This document shows, piece by piece, positions 34,466 to 46,754 of a stretch of DNA of 64,000 nt. The number at the start of each line of letters is the position of its first letter. The stretch's first letter is position 1. The stretch spans positions 160,080,761 to 160,144,760 of the forward strand of contig OZ010799.1 of NCBI GenBank assembly GCA_963932465.1. Direction: 5' to 3'. The DNA is from Maratus speciosus. Taxonomy: Eukaryota; Arthropoda; Arachnida; Araneae; Salticidae. The position numbers and the translations under genes are program-made. Below the pieces are notes generated by a model. The model saw only the letters and a list, made by a program, of their open reading frames with translations, did no database searches and was not told the origin of the DNA.

Positions 34466-37400
34466 GAATCGTTTTAGTACTTTGATGTTACTTTTTTCTC
34501 GGTGTTTAACGACCAAAGCTTTTGCAAAATATGAAGTAAATAACGGTTATTTGAAGGATAATTTTTTTTGTTACTTTTACCTGACCTTTTTTGGATTATA
34601 GAAAGGTAAAAATAAAATTTGGTAATGCCTTTTCTATCCAAAACAAATTGCACTATACACACGTTCCAAAAAGTAGATAAAAGTAATAAAAGAACTTTTC
34701 ACTTCTAAGAAAACTATACATGCCCAATACATCAATTAAAGATTAATATTCTTCATATTGATGATCGATTAGTTATAAGAGATAATTTTAGAAATTTATT
34801 TTTAAAAATTCTTAAATATTTACTGTTATGACTGGCTAATAAAAAATTGGGGATCATTAGAAAAAAAATCAGCTTACGTAATATGTAAATTTTCTGCTTT
34901 AATGGTAATTTATAAAAAATGCTAAAAAAAATCCTCAGTTTTTACATTTTTCATTTACAATTATTAATTGGAAATTAACATATATGGCATATGTAATGGA
35001 TACTGAAATATCACATGTATGACAAATATAATGACCCACAAATATTACACATATAACATATATAATGACAACTTTCTTACGAACGGAACACGTAACATTG
35101 AGTATGCTAACATACGTTATTGAATTCACGGTATTTAACACGAAGTTTACGGGATTTCAACTACAATTAAATTTATATTTTTCATAATAACTTTCGTTCA
35201 AACAGATACACGAAATTAGCGAGCCTGTAGAGAAAATGGTGTAGGTATAAATATGTGTGTGTTCATCATAATACTTTAAAATTCATATTGTTGTAAAATA
35301 TAAATTATATTTTCGGATGATTTCAAGCATAAAATAGGAAACCTTTCAAATTGACTGTTCCGTAAATCTAGTGCTAATATATCAAACAAGGCCATTTTTG
35401 CAATATTCAGTTTGTAATTCAAATATTTAAAATTCTGACATGTATATTTTTATTCTATATCAAGAACATTTTATTAGTTTCGTTCAAAAATAAGGAAAGA
35501 GTCGTGTCAAAATGAGTACAATACAAATAAGTGTCTTATACCAAAATAGTGAAATTGTAGACTACGTACAATTGCAACCACTGTAAAATTATATAGCAAA
35601 TCCTGTAAAAACAGATCTGATCTATAATAAAGTGTTGGTTTAAACGAAAAACGTTCATGGGCACAAAGGAAGTAATGTCAAGCAGTTATTCCTGCTATGA
35701 CGGAAACGTGCCTAAAATGTAAACTTTCCGGCCTTTAACGATTCGATTTGCACAGGTTTTACTATAATGGATGCAATGCTGTAACTGATATAGGGTCAGA
35801 TTACTAGCGGAAGATTTAAGGCATGCGCATATGCAATATTTTTAAAAGGGCAAAAATATTTGAACACATATTTGTTTGAAAAATCTATAGTAATATATTT
35901 ATACCTTTTTAATTTTGCATAAGAAAAGTAAGAAACTAACTTACCAATCACTTTCCCATTACTTTTAGTAAAATACTTTTAAAGCTTGAGTTGTGATAAT
36001 GCCATCATCACCTTTTCTAAATTTTATCCTTTGCAGTGAAATAATCATATTCCGAGGCAATTTACAAACACAAATTTATCGTTTTGTATTTTGATTGAAA
36101 GTACACTTATAAAATTTTAGATAGATGGTATACTACTATATTACGAAGCACAAAAATGATCTAAGCCGTGCCTTCAGAATACTTTCAGCAGATATAAGAA
36201 ATCTTAACGGTTAATATAAATGCTAATTGTGATCACTAAGTAAGCCCACAAATTGTTATACTATAAAATACGCTAAGACAGAAACGCAATATATCGCAGA
36301 AAAACTACGTTTTATACAAGTTTACGTTTAAAATGCAATGATGTTTTACCACGAAAAAATATTTTTGCAAATTTATTTCCGAAAATAATATGTTTACGCT
36401 TAATTATGAAAAAATATATTTTTTTATATTAGTTTCTGAAAAAACTATGAATCGTAAACTATGAATATTTTAAAAAACATCGGTTTTTAAAAACTTCAAA
36501 TGTGTCAATTTAAAATTTTAGTTAGTTCCGTCTAGTAAGTTTTTGAATTATGCTTAACAAGCATTTCTCAACTCATTGTAATCGTGTAATTCTGCAAGGA
36601 TTACAAATTCACTTAAGATTAGTAGTTAGGAACTTTAAAAATTCATCGTTCCTAAACTACTTGACCAAAAAACTTCTTATTTGGTATTCTAACGTAATAT
36701 TTACTAAGAAACCAGCGTTGGCAAGTTTCTTTTAAAGGGAAAAAGACCGTGGAAAAAACCGGGCGGAAGAAATAAGTTTCTTCCAAGTGGAAGAAACTGT
36801 TATTCTTGAAGAATTTATAATAAAAGTTGCAATTTTGTAAGATATAATAAATGCATTTTTCTTACAGGTGATCTTAAGTAAATCTAATTATAGATAAAAA
36901 TTTATTATATGCTAAATTAATAATTACATCAGTTTTTAGCAAGATCACACACCTGATTAAAGCTTTTCAGTCATTAAATACACGAAGAACAGAAATTTAT
37001 CCAAAAAATACAAAATCCATTAAAAGTTATTTATTTCCGTTTAAATCAGTATACTTTTTATTATTATTTAAACTTCTTTAACTGGTAGTAAGTATGAATA
37101 ATTTACCTACAGTAGAATGAAACTTGTTTTACAGATTATCTAAATAAAAGACAGTGTTTTTAATTTAAATCCATTTAGTTAAATGAACTAAAATTGGGAG
37201 AAAATAATACCTTGTAGGAACGTACGGAAAGGTTCAAATGAAAGCAGCGATAATAATTTGAGGCAGTATACTAATAATAAATAATATTAGATAATACCTA
37301 CGAAATAAGCTTTATAATATTACTCTTTTAAAATCAGCATTGAGATAAACATGCCAGTATAAATATTATATGATAGTCTTTAAAAAACAAAGCATTTTTA

Positions 37401-37697
37401 TATGAAAAACAACACAATGGTAGCTTTTTTCTTTTTTTAAGAAAGAAAAATAATTCTGATAAACAGGGAAAAAAAAACACCTGCAATTAAAGTTGTAAAA
37501 ACCATCATCTGTAAATATTCGCAACACCTGGAGTTTGTTATTAAAAAAAATATATTTAAAAAAATAATATTTTTATTAATCTTTCCATTTTAGATTTCAC
37601 ATAATTATGCTTTGAGTTTAAATATTTTATGAAGTTAATATACTTTAATTTTTAGAGCAAGTTTTGTTTTATGTTGGTTCCTCTTTTTCCGTTTCTT

Positions 37698-37733
<36 letters not shown>

Positions 37734-38184
37734 GATTCCTAAACTGTTTAAAAAAAAAAAAAAACAGTTTATTCCTATAGAAACCCAACCCTGCAAGAAA
37801 ACAAACAGGGTGTACAAATTAGCTGTTTGTATTGTATATATTATTTGCTTGTATTTATTGTAAATGTCATAGTTTCCTGCAATCTCATTTGAAGATAAGC
37901 CCCCAAACTTATTTTTTAAACATAAATACAAAGAAGACACAATTCCCATGCGAAATCGCCATTTTTTGAGATTTTTTATCTTTGATATTTTGCGGGCTAA
38001 AACGTATGAAGTGTTCTCTCTTTTTACTCAATTTAGTCGTGAATGCGTTTGTATATTATTGTGCCGCACTGAACTCTTCTTTTTACATGTACTATATTAC
38101 CATTTTAAGGATTTCTTTTCACCTAATCATAAGAATATTTTAAAAGATGAACATAGTACAATTGAATAACAATGTTAAACTTAC
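34466..38184. other. Unassigned AT-rich intron sequence
   Basis: A 33-bp poly-T at about 37699-37731 and TATA-rich stretches (34970-35060) are present. No gene or element could be supported in these 3.7 kb. Confidence 0.5.
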
Positions 38185-38343
38185 GCTTTCTTCTTGAGCT
38201 GCCACCAGCCAGGCAGGATCTATCCACCTTTTTACATTAAAAGTCACATTAACGACTAGACAGTGAGCTTTATCAACCTTAAGATGATCAAAGCGAATGC
38301 ATTCTACCACACGACGGCGCACTCCGTAACCGCAACTGGCCCC
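38185..38343 (-). CDS. THSD7A-like: THSD7A/B-like gene, exon B (thrombospondin type-1 repeat segment)
   Basis: This minus-strand exon is preceded by a TTTCAG acceptor (AG at 38345-38344) and followed by a GTAAGT-like donor (GT at 38184-38183). It is 159 bases, exactly 53 codons, phase 0 at both ends. The peptide starts GASCGYGVRRRVVECIRFD, which is the CxxxCGxGxRxRxVxC core of a thrombospondin type-1 repeat following the WSEC of exon A. It continues KVDKAHCL, then a stretch with NVT (a possible N-glycosylation site), VKRWIDPAWLV and AAQEES. This second half looks like an insertion between the repeat's conserved cysteines. The next coding sequence in phase is exon C. A host exon is preferred over a chance ORF because both splice sites, the phase and the repeat register agree with the neighbouring exons. 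Confidence 0.85.
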
Positions 38344-38660
38344 CTGAAAGGCAAATAAAAAATATATTATTGGTGGTTTTAAAAAGGCTAGCTTTTATGA
38401 AAAATGAGGGTTAGGACATTAAAAACACACATACAGCGCATACAGATTATATCCCATAATGTTACGCACGCATTGCACGCGTCTACATGAATTTTTCAAT
38501 GTTTTGAACATTTTGAACATATTTATCGCGCTATAAACAGACTGTTTCTTTCGTGAGTATACGGCAGAAGTAAATGGCATTTGAATAAAATTCCTCTCGA
38601 TAAGTAGATTTTTATGTGATAGTTTTCAGAATACATGCAGTATAATAATGGTGTCAGTTT

Positions 38661-39295
38661 CGGGTCTCCCATAGCACAAGCCTGCGATTGTTGCGTTGTT
38701 TAACTTTTTATAATTGATTTTTATGAAATTTTTTGCGCTGAATCCGAAAATGACCTTCGTTTTTAACCATCACATCAACATTTTTTGCAAATCGTAATAT
38801 TTAATGGTAAAAAGTAAGAAAATAGAGAACATCTGATACTGAAAAATACAGGGAATGGTTCTGTTTCTTAAATTTTGATAACTAATTTGTATATATTTTT
38901 TAGCGCTGAATTCGAAAATGACCATTTTTTTTAACCATATAGTTCTGATTTTTTGCAAATCGTAAATTTCAATGTCAAACATACCAAAATTCTGATACTA
39001 TAAAATAGATGTGCTGGTTGTGTTTTTAAATTTTGGTAATTGATTTTTATGTACTTTTTAGCACGAAATCTGAAAATAACCTTAATTTTTCATCATCGCG
39101 TCAGAATTTTTCGCAAATCGAAAATTTCAAAGTTAAAAAGTAAAAAAAAAAAAAAAAATTACAAAAAAGCCAGACGTGATGGTAAAAAATGAAGGCCATA
39201 TTCGGATTCACAGCTACAAAATACGTAAGAATCAATTATCAAAAGCTAAGCAAAATGACACAACCCAAAGTTAGCAGGCTTGTGTATCTAAAGGC
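38661..39295. repeat. Element with inverted ends and three tandem 165-180 bp units
   Basis: GCACAAGCCTGCGATTGTTG at the left faces AGCAGGCTTGTG at the right. Between them GCGCTGAATCCGAAAATGACC, GCGCTGAATTCGAAAATGACC and GCACGAAATCTGAAAATAACC head three diverged tandem units. It begins 318 bp from exon B, in the intron between exons A and B. Confidence 0.6.
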
Positions 39296-40177
39296 TATTT
39301 GTACAAATCTTTGAAGTGATTGTGAAAGTGGTTATTCAGATTTATTTGATGAGCAAAAAGATGATAGTTTTAGCAGTGCATACTACTCTAAATTCAGAGC
39401 GTGATGATCATGCAAGTGATTTCGATGATGCCAGTCTCTGGACAAAATTTGAAAATACCATACGGTAATAAATTTCTGAACAAAATAATCTGTACATTCT
39501 GTAAGTATATAGATGTATTTCGACGAAACATTATGTTTTATTTCATTGGTACTATATAATAATTTTATTTAATAACATAACTATATTGAATTCGCTTTTT
39601 AGTACGTTCCTTTCAAACTTGCTTTTAAAAAAGGCTCGGGGAAGAACCGAAAGTAGCCCAAGGAGTTCAATAAATTTTTATTTGCATGCGAAAGCAGATA
39701 ATATCATAAAAACTATCATGCAACAACGACTAAACCTAAAAAAATCATTTTTTGTTGTGCATGTTTCTTCAAGTAATAATAACAATGTACAAATAAATTT
39801 TGGTACTCTTGCATATTCTTGTATCTCCTATATATTCAGGAAAAAGTGTTCTTTATTAGAAAATACTAAATGGATAACCTGTTTGATATTAGTCTGTTTT
39901 AAGCGGATTTAACAAATCGTGCTTAAAATCAATGATTCTTCAACAGCAGTAACGAAACTTTTTTATAAAATTATAAAATCATATTTTATTATAAACACTG
40001 ACAATCTGTTTGTTTCGATGTCTCTGTTTTTAGTTATTCAAAGATTAACATTCTTTAGAAAATAGCTTTTCTTAAGCATAAGAATTACTATTAAAAAATT
40101 ATTTGTATTGTAATTATACTGCTCGATTTCTTTTTTTTATGCCTCATTCAGTGAAAACATTTTACCATTTTTAGGTG

Positions 40178-42155
40178 CGTTCGTAATTACATTAATACGT
40201 AGCAGCAAAAGTCATCGTTCAGTCCGTCTGTCTGTCTGTCCGCATATAACAGAGCAAAAACTACCCAACCGAATGGTCTGAAATTTCAAATATATAATTG
40301 TTGCGAAATTGTGTCGAGTCATTTCATATTTTATGAAAATCGGATGTATAGTTTAATGACAGGGACAGCCAAAAGTTTTCCGTTACATTACGGCCAATGG
40401 GAATAAATTATTGCAAGTGATTTTAATGATGTTGCAGCCTTCCGAATGATCTGCAATTTTAAATATTTAATTGTCGCAAAGTTTTGTCGAGTCATTTCAA
40501 ATTTTATGATAATCGTATGTATAGTTTAATTACAGGGAGAGTCAAACGTTTTCTGTTACATTACGGCCAATGGGAAATAAACGGCCAAATGCGAGTATTA
40601 CTCGCGCTCTGAGGGTTCCGTACAATAAATATGTGAATTATTAACTGTATTATTAAAAAATCCTTGCTAAAAGAATAATAAGACTATGTAATAAACTATA
40701 CAACGTAGGTTGCATCTTCTAGAAAAGTACGAATGGGTAGACCGTAAAAGTTCAAAGAAATAGAAAGCCTAAATAATATCAAATATTGATATTCTGTACA
40801 ACTCCTATTTTTAATCTTATACTCATCCATTTATGAGGATCTTAATTCGGTAGTGATATCAAAGTAGTGTATATTTAAACTTCATTTGGTATTTCATAAA
40901 AGTAAATTCAGCGTAGTAATAATCTTTTACTTTTACAGTGTATCTAAAACAAAACCCTTGTTCAAAGATTAAACTTGGCATTGTGCTAAGCGCACTTCGA
41001 AAGGAGGTCGCAACGCCGTCTCGGTCCGTGCCGCTTTTTTCCAGATAGGTTTTTAATAAACTTTTAAGGACACGGGAGGCGTATTGTGAGATCCACCCAA
41101 TGCAAACTAGTCGCGAATCCAATAGTATTTATGTGATTAACTCTAATTAAATTAGACAGTTTATCATTTATTGCTTTTATACTGCTACAGGGCATTTCAT
41201 TACACAAATGTATTATTAAAATTTGTTATCTACACTTTAAAAGTCGATGGTACATACAGTACGCCGCACCTGTCATTATGCATGTCCAAACCGACCGTGT
41301 CTTTAAGGGTTATTATCTCGGCTAATTACCTACGATTTCTTTCGAACATAATTATCAACAATGCTCTTATACTTTTGCTATGAAAAGTACCATAGCGCTC
41401 CTCAACACTTTTGCTTAATGTCCGCAAACCGAAATTTGTGTGTAACGGAAAAACACGCTTTTCTCAAAAACTATGTGACTTAGGGTAATCTCTATAACTT
41501 TCCTGCAAGGTTTAAGTTAACGTCTACGACCTCTAATTTTTTCATAATTTTAGTTTCAGTAGATTCGGAAATAGATGAGGGGGGAACACATTTTTGCACA
41601 ACATTTTCGACGATCTCTCTTCAACTATAATACCTAAAATTAAAATAAATGTATATTTGAGTTCAGCATTAGTAACGCTTTCACACGATTCCCCACACGA
41701 TATACAAAGAAAATATTTTTTTTCGAGTAGCTTTATCGAGTAAGCTATCGAGTAGCTTTTCGAGTATCCCTCTACATTTTCCTAAATATATTTGTGAATG
41801 TTTAATAATCTGTAAACATGTGGGTCAATAGTCTTTATTACTTCCCCCAATTTGAAATTTCCAAGTTCCATAGTTTACGAGTAAAGTGACTGTGATAGAC
41901 GGACAGACATACATAGGATTGATCTTATAATGGTTCCGTTTTTACTTTTTAACTACGGAACCGTAAAAATTATTTCAAGTGCATGTTACTGATGATACAG
42001 ATTTTCGAACAGAATGAAATTGATAGGCACTTATGAACTGCACTAAAATATACATTCAGTACAATATGCGGTGCAAAAAATATTTATAAAACTAGTTATA
42101 GTACGAACGCATCTCATTTGCCACGTTTGACGAGCAATTTCCAACTTGTTTTCTT
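40178..42155 (+). repeat. Old dispersed repeat, copy 2 (with internal duplication and a 1.35-kb insertion)
   Basis: 40178-40440 matches copy 1. 40441-40600 repeats the same about 160-bp block in tandem (ATTACAGGGA and CATTACGGCCAATGGGA recur). The right part resumes near 41955 and runs to 42155. The segment between carries GGGTTCCGTAC at its left and TACGGAACCG at its right, so it may be a separate insertion. Confidence 0.65.
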
Positions 42156-42296
42156 TAAGCACAACAAATAGTAATTGAAACGTGTAACTCACAAGAAGTT
42201 ATTCAAACACCGGTGTATGATAATAATCTCATAAACCGTAGATTATAGAAATTATGGATTATAGTTGTATTAAAATCGGACCCATTGTTTGTAACT

Positions 42297-42400
42297 TACA
42301 ACTCCTCCTCCTGGAATATAGAACGCAGCATGATAGAACTTACACCAATTATTAGCTTGAATCAAATAAGCCATATATTCTCTTACAAATTTAAAATTTG
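42297..42400 (+). repeat. Direct repeat left of the zinc-finger pseudogene
   Basis: TTACAACTCCTCCTCCTGGA and ACACCAATTATTAGCTT match 43008-43110 with about 80% identity by eye. Confidence 0.7.
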
Positions 42401-43015
42401 AATTAGAAAAAATAGAGTTTTTGAGAAAACTCTTTGCTCACAAGTGAAAGGTCACTCTTTAATATGAAAGTGCAGACATTTATTCAAAGAAATTTTACGA
42501 GTAAATCCTTTGTTACACACTAGAAAACGGTTTCTTTTTAGTATAAGCATGCAGGTGGCCATTCAAAGAAGATTTTTGAAAACAAAATCCTTTTTTGCAC
42601 ACTTGTCAAGAAAAAAGCTTCTCTTTAATGTAAATTCGCATGTGGCAATTCAAATAACATTTGTAAGAAAACCCTCTGTTTCACAGCTCACATGTCAATG
42701 GTTTCTGTTTAGAATACATTTGCAGTTGTTTATTTACAGTAGAAGTATCAGAAAAGCTTTTGTCACAGATATCGCAAGAGAAAGATTTATTTCTGTTTAA
42801 TAAGAAATTGCAGATGGTTATTCAAAGAAATTTTATGAGCCCTTTGTTGCAAACTTCACAAGAAAAAGGTTTCTCTTCAGTATGAATTCGCAGGTGGTCA
42901 TTTAGAGAAGATTTATAAGATAAAAAATTATGGCACACCTCAAAAGAGAATTGTCTCTCTTTAGTATGAACACGGAAGTGCTCATTCGAATGCAGGTTCT
43001 CATTTACAACTCTTC
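42390..43015 (-). pseudogene. Degraded C2H2 zinc-finger array
   Basis: The minus strand shows remnants of about five or six C2H2 fingers: CHNFLSYKSSLNDHLRIHTE, EKPFSCEVCNKGL, SFSCDICDKSFSDTSTVN, LNCHMRIYIKEKLFSCQVC and KKGFCFQKSSLNGHLHAYTK. The TEEKPFSC linker and C-x2-C...H-x3-H spacing are clear, but several cysteines or histidines are lost and stops and frame changes interrupt it. It would have been a DNA-binding zinc-finger protein of the kind that expands in animal genomes; it is now non-functional. It is flanked by a pair of about 95-bp direct repeats and lies in the intron between exons A and B of the THSD7-like gene. Whether it arose by retrocopying or genomic duplication cannot be told. 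Confidence 0.75.
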
Positions 43016-43110
43016 CTCCTGGAATTTAGAACGCACATAACGAAATTAACACCAATTATCTGCTTCTATTCAAAGATGACATATTAACTCTCATAATTTC
43101 ATAATCTGAA
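43008..43110 (+). repeat. Direct repeat right of the zinc-finger pseudogene
   Basis: TTACAACTCTTCCTCCTGGA and ACACCAATTATCTGCTT mirror the left copy, bracketing the finger array. Confidence 0.7.
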
Positions 43111-44214
43111 TTTGTTTCATAGATATGTATTTCTTTGTAATCTTAATTGATATTTCTGTAATGATGGCAATAAAATTCCTCTATTTTAGATAAAGGCAAA
43201 GGGAAGAAATACAAAAGTAAACAGGATGTCGTCTGGTTTTCGAACTGATGATCATTTTTGTTTTTGCCATGATTGTTTAATTCAGTCTAATGATTTTTAG
43301 TTTACATTCTCATTTAAAAAATGTAATGTAAAAAACATTCATGTGATTTACTTCCACATTTAATAAAATCATTATCAAAACAGTTGAAATAAGTTAATAT
43401 TATTTATCTGCATGGAATAAAATCTTCAGAATTTATGTAAAATTTAGATGATAAGATAGAACATGGATTTTTGAGCATGAAGTCTGAACATGCGCGCATA
43501 CTACAATTAAAAAAAGTTGTTTGTCCTAAGCATAGTAATTAGTACTTAAAAAAACAGTTTACGTCCCAAATCCGTTCAATTAATGAAATTTTATTGGCGT
43601 ATATCCGCTTTTACTTACAAAGACATTTTACTATAACTGCAACAAAAACACGTACCTTGCAAAGTGTAATTTTCGTAATTTTCATTCAATATTTACATTA
43701 TAAATAAATTTCACACTTTTAATAAAAAATAAAAACAATAATATGATAATTCGTTTTTAAATGTAGAATAAAATTAATAATTATTTCCATTCAAAACATG
43801 CGATCTCATACAATGCATATGCAACACATCGGGTTACTACGCCAGCTAGTATGTCTTAAAAAATAAACTTTATTCCTGTTACTTACATTTATATAAATTT
43901 TACCCTGTTTTTAAGTAGACGTTTAAGATAAATGAATTTGTTCAACGAAAACTTACGAAGTTACGACAGTTTCAATTTTTAAGATTGTCGTATTAACAGG
44001 TTTCATAATCTATTTGAATAACAAAATTCCCTGTCTTTTCCATGTTTTCTAGACCATGTTTCCTATGATTCCCAGACCACTATTCACGACATTTTTAGTA
44101 ATACGAATTACAATTCTAGATCTTAAAGGTTACAAATCCAAAAAGGCTTGTATAACACGAGCAAAAACAAATAGCAAGATCGCACAAAAATTACATCAAA
44201 GTACAATACTTAAT

Positions 44215-44912
44215 CTTCAAAATCATATATTTCTTTTTCAAAATAGTCACCGTTAAGGCTAACAAATTTCTTCCAACGTGTAACAAGTTTTTTTATTCCG
44301 TCACTGAAAGTTTCTTCCGACTTTTCTCGAACCAGGTCTTCACGGCCGCCTTCATCTCATCGTCCAAGGTGTAATGAGTACCCTTGAGGTATCTCTTGAA
44401 TAGAGGAAAAAAATAAAAATCGCAAAGTGCAAGATCGGGGAAGTAAGGAGGGTACGATTCAAACTTCGGGTTCCGCAGAGCCTTTGCAGTTGCGAATTTT
44501 AGGGTAACCTAATTGGTCAATAATAATGACGACACGTTCCTTGGATATTCCAATATGGTTTGCGATACACTTTTGAGTGATTCTCTGTTCATTTTTAATC
44601 AAATTGTCAATGAATTTGCGATGTTTATCGTCTGCGAAGTGATCAGACATTCACTGCGTTTTTCATCAAGAATTATGATTTTTCTAGGCTCGCAATCACA
44701 AAAGTTTACTGTCGATCGATTTACAGTGAACTTATTAACCGCTTCGCCATCTTTAAACGATAATGAATCTCAGCATAAATCACTATGTCAGGAGTTAAAA
44801 ATTTGATAACAGCACGCTGTTTAACTGGCGTTGACATTGCACTAGAACAGGTCTCCATACTTCCGCTTCTCAAAACACACTGGATGAATTCAGTGACTTC
44901 AAATCTGCACAT
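44215..44912 (-). pseudogene. Mariner-like transposase with a central deletion
   Basis: The N-terminal part (44912-44459) reads VKQRAVIKFLTPDIVIYAEI and, in another frame, DDKHRKFIDNLIKNEQRITQ and ANHIGISKERVVIIIDQLGY, matching the paired helix-turn-helix region of mariner (SETMAR/GVQW-type) transposases. The C-terminal part reads PPYFPDLALCDFYFFPLFKR then YLKGTHYTLDDEMKAAVKTW, and after a frameshift DGIKKLVTRWKKFVSLNGDY and FEKEI. The PDLAxCDF block holds the third catalytic Asp. The two parts abut at about 44460, so the middle with the first two catalytic Asp residues (over 100 residues) is gone. Several frameshifts and stops confirm that it is dead. Terminal repeats were not identified. 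Confidence 0.85.
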
Positions 44913-45089
44913 GCATATAGAGGGGGAGGGGGATGGGGGGTGTTACATCCACATGCCACTGGGCGCACTTCTGAAGGTCAATTTGCTTGCGCTCTACAAG
45001 TATGTGTGCATTACGTATCAGTTTACTCTCGTATAAAATATAAGGTATTAAAAACAATAAAAGAACACTAAAATACAATTCAGATGGAT

Positions 45090-46754
45090 TCAAAGTAACA
45101 TTTTATTTATATAACTGAATTTATACATATTAAGCATTCAATTTTTTAGAAAGTTCCGCTATTATATTATTTATTTGTGTTGTTTCTGAAGAACTTTGTT
45201 GTGTAAGTTTAAATTTTTTTGTCTTTTAAAAATTTAATTTCAGTTACTGCTTTTTATCTTGCTTCAAAATTTTCTATCTTTTTATAAATTTAAATATTCA
45301 CGATATCTCAACATTATAATATCTTGACAAATTTGTATATTTAAAATTTCTTTATGTTAAAAATGTGAATTTAGCAAAAATTCTACTTGAAAGTGCGGGT
45401 GGACCTCGGAACACAGGATAATGTTTACACATGAGAGCGCATTAAAAGAAAATCCCTGACTTATCCACGTTTGAGAAAAAAAATGCAGTTTTCGCTGACT
45501 TTTTGAGCACTTATCATTTTGGCTGACAATTCCCTGTTTCCCAGTCGCGTAGGAACCCTAATTAAGAACTGAAAAATTAAAAAAAAAACTGCGTTTTTAG
45601 TCTCGAAAAACTTTTAAATTTCAAAACTGTCAAAATGTCGTAACTCCGTAATATTTGGTTGTAAAATTATTGGGGTTTTTTATTCCCTTCTAAGGCCCAC
45701 GGTGACGTTTTTATAAATATAAGTTTATAAATATACGTAATAGTTAAGGGAGTACGGTAAAATAATAATAAATAAAAAATAAAATTTACACATAGAGATT
45801 CTTGGAAAACAAATGCTATATCTATTAATTCGATAGCATTTTGTAATCGGGTGAATGTTTTAACCATTTAAGGTTTAAGTAATAATCGTCATAACGTATA
45901 TTTTAAATATCACCGAACAGTGACAGTTATGGTATATTGATACAAAATATGATAAAAATGATTACTTTAAATAACATTTTAATTGACATTTTTAATATTT
46001 CTTTTCCTCTCGCTTCTCACTAACAAAGGAGGTCTCCCATAATACGCATACCAAGAATATTTTTAAACAAGAAAGAAAAAATCATGCGTCAAGCATAGAT
46101 TATTAAACACATTCCAGCAGATTCAGAATGATGTTACAAAACTGCAGCGTTTAATGAGCTAAAATATTATGTTTAATTCAACCATATGAAAACGAATAAC
46201 ACATTTCTAAGCACAAATTCAGCTGTTCTTATCTACAATCGGAAAAATTTCCGAATTCTTTGATCAGCGTTGTATATGATATACAGATATATATTTATTA
46301 ACTACATACATGCCAAAGTTTAGTTCAGTTAAGAAATACATATACCTCAGTTGAAAATCCCCCTTCCGAAATTTCCGCTAATAAGGAGAACAATACAAGA
46401 ATTCTTTTGTGCAGCCCTCTATATGAGGTATATCATTCATATACATCGAGTAACATGCAAAATATTAGAAAAATCTAAAAGCGCATACCAAATTTTAAAT
46501 CGCACTTCTAGCAATTATTACTCAAAGACAGAAATGTAACCGAAAATACTGTATTTTGTGTGTCCCTGTAAATGAACTACAAATGCTATGAATGCCCTAT
46601 TCTATCCTAATCATCTTGCAGTGAAACTAGTGATTTATATCAGTTTCAATAGATTTGAAATAGCGTAATCTCATTAAATTACTCTGCAAACAATGTTTCC
46701 CCATATACCACAATGTAACGGAATTCTTTTGAGTTTTTTTCATAAATGAACAAT
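45090..46754. other. Unassigned intron sequence, possible old repeat near 45.4 kb
   Basis: 45400-45560 contains AATCCCTGACTTATCCACG and CAATTCCCTGTTTCCCAG, phrases reminiscent of widespread arthropod repeats, but ends were not found. Confidence 0.4.

Larger units (their letters stand above)
5419..38184 (-). other. Intron of the THSD7-like gene between exons B and C (32,766 bp)
   Basis: The span is defined by the donor after exon B and the acceptor before exon C. It consists largely of recognisable transposon remnants: Tigger/pogo, hAT, TTAA-flanked MITEs, a Helitron candidate, a LINE fragment, foldbacks and minisatellites. No additional host exon was recognised. The peptide joins from EES of exon B to HEEKLCHVPCP of exon C, compatible with direct splicing. 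Confidence 0.7.

Noticed and set aside
37635..37949. 104-codon minus-strand frame with a lysine run
   Set aside because: The lysine run is the poly-T tract; the rest has no domain features.
43800..43855. Second Helitron 3' end (GGGTTACTACGCCAGCTAGT)
   Set aside because: The hairpin is weak and no TC start could be placed.
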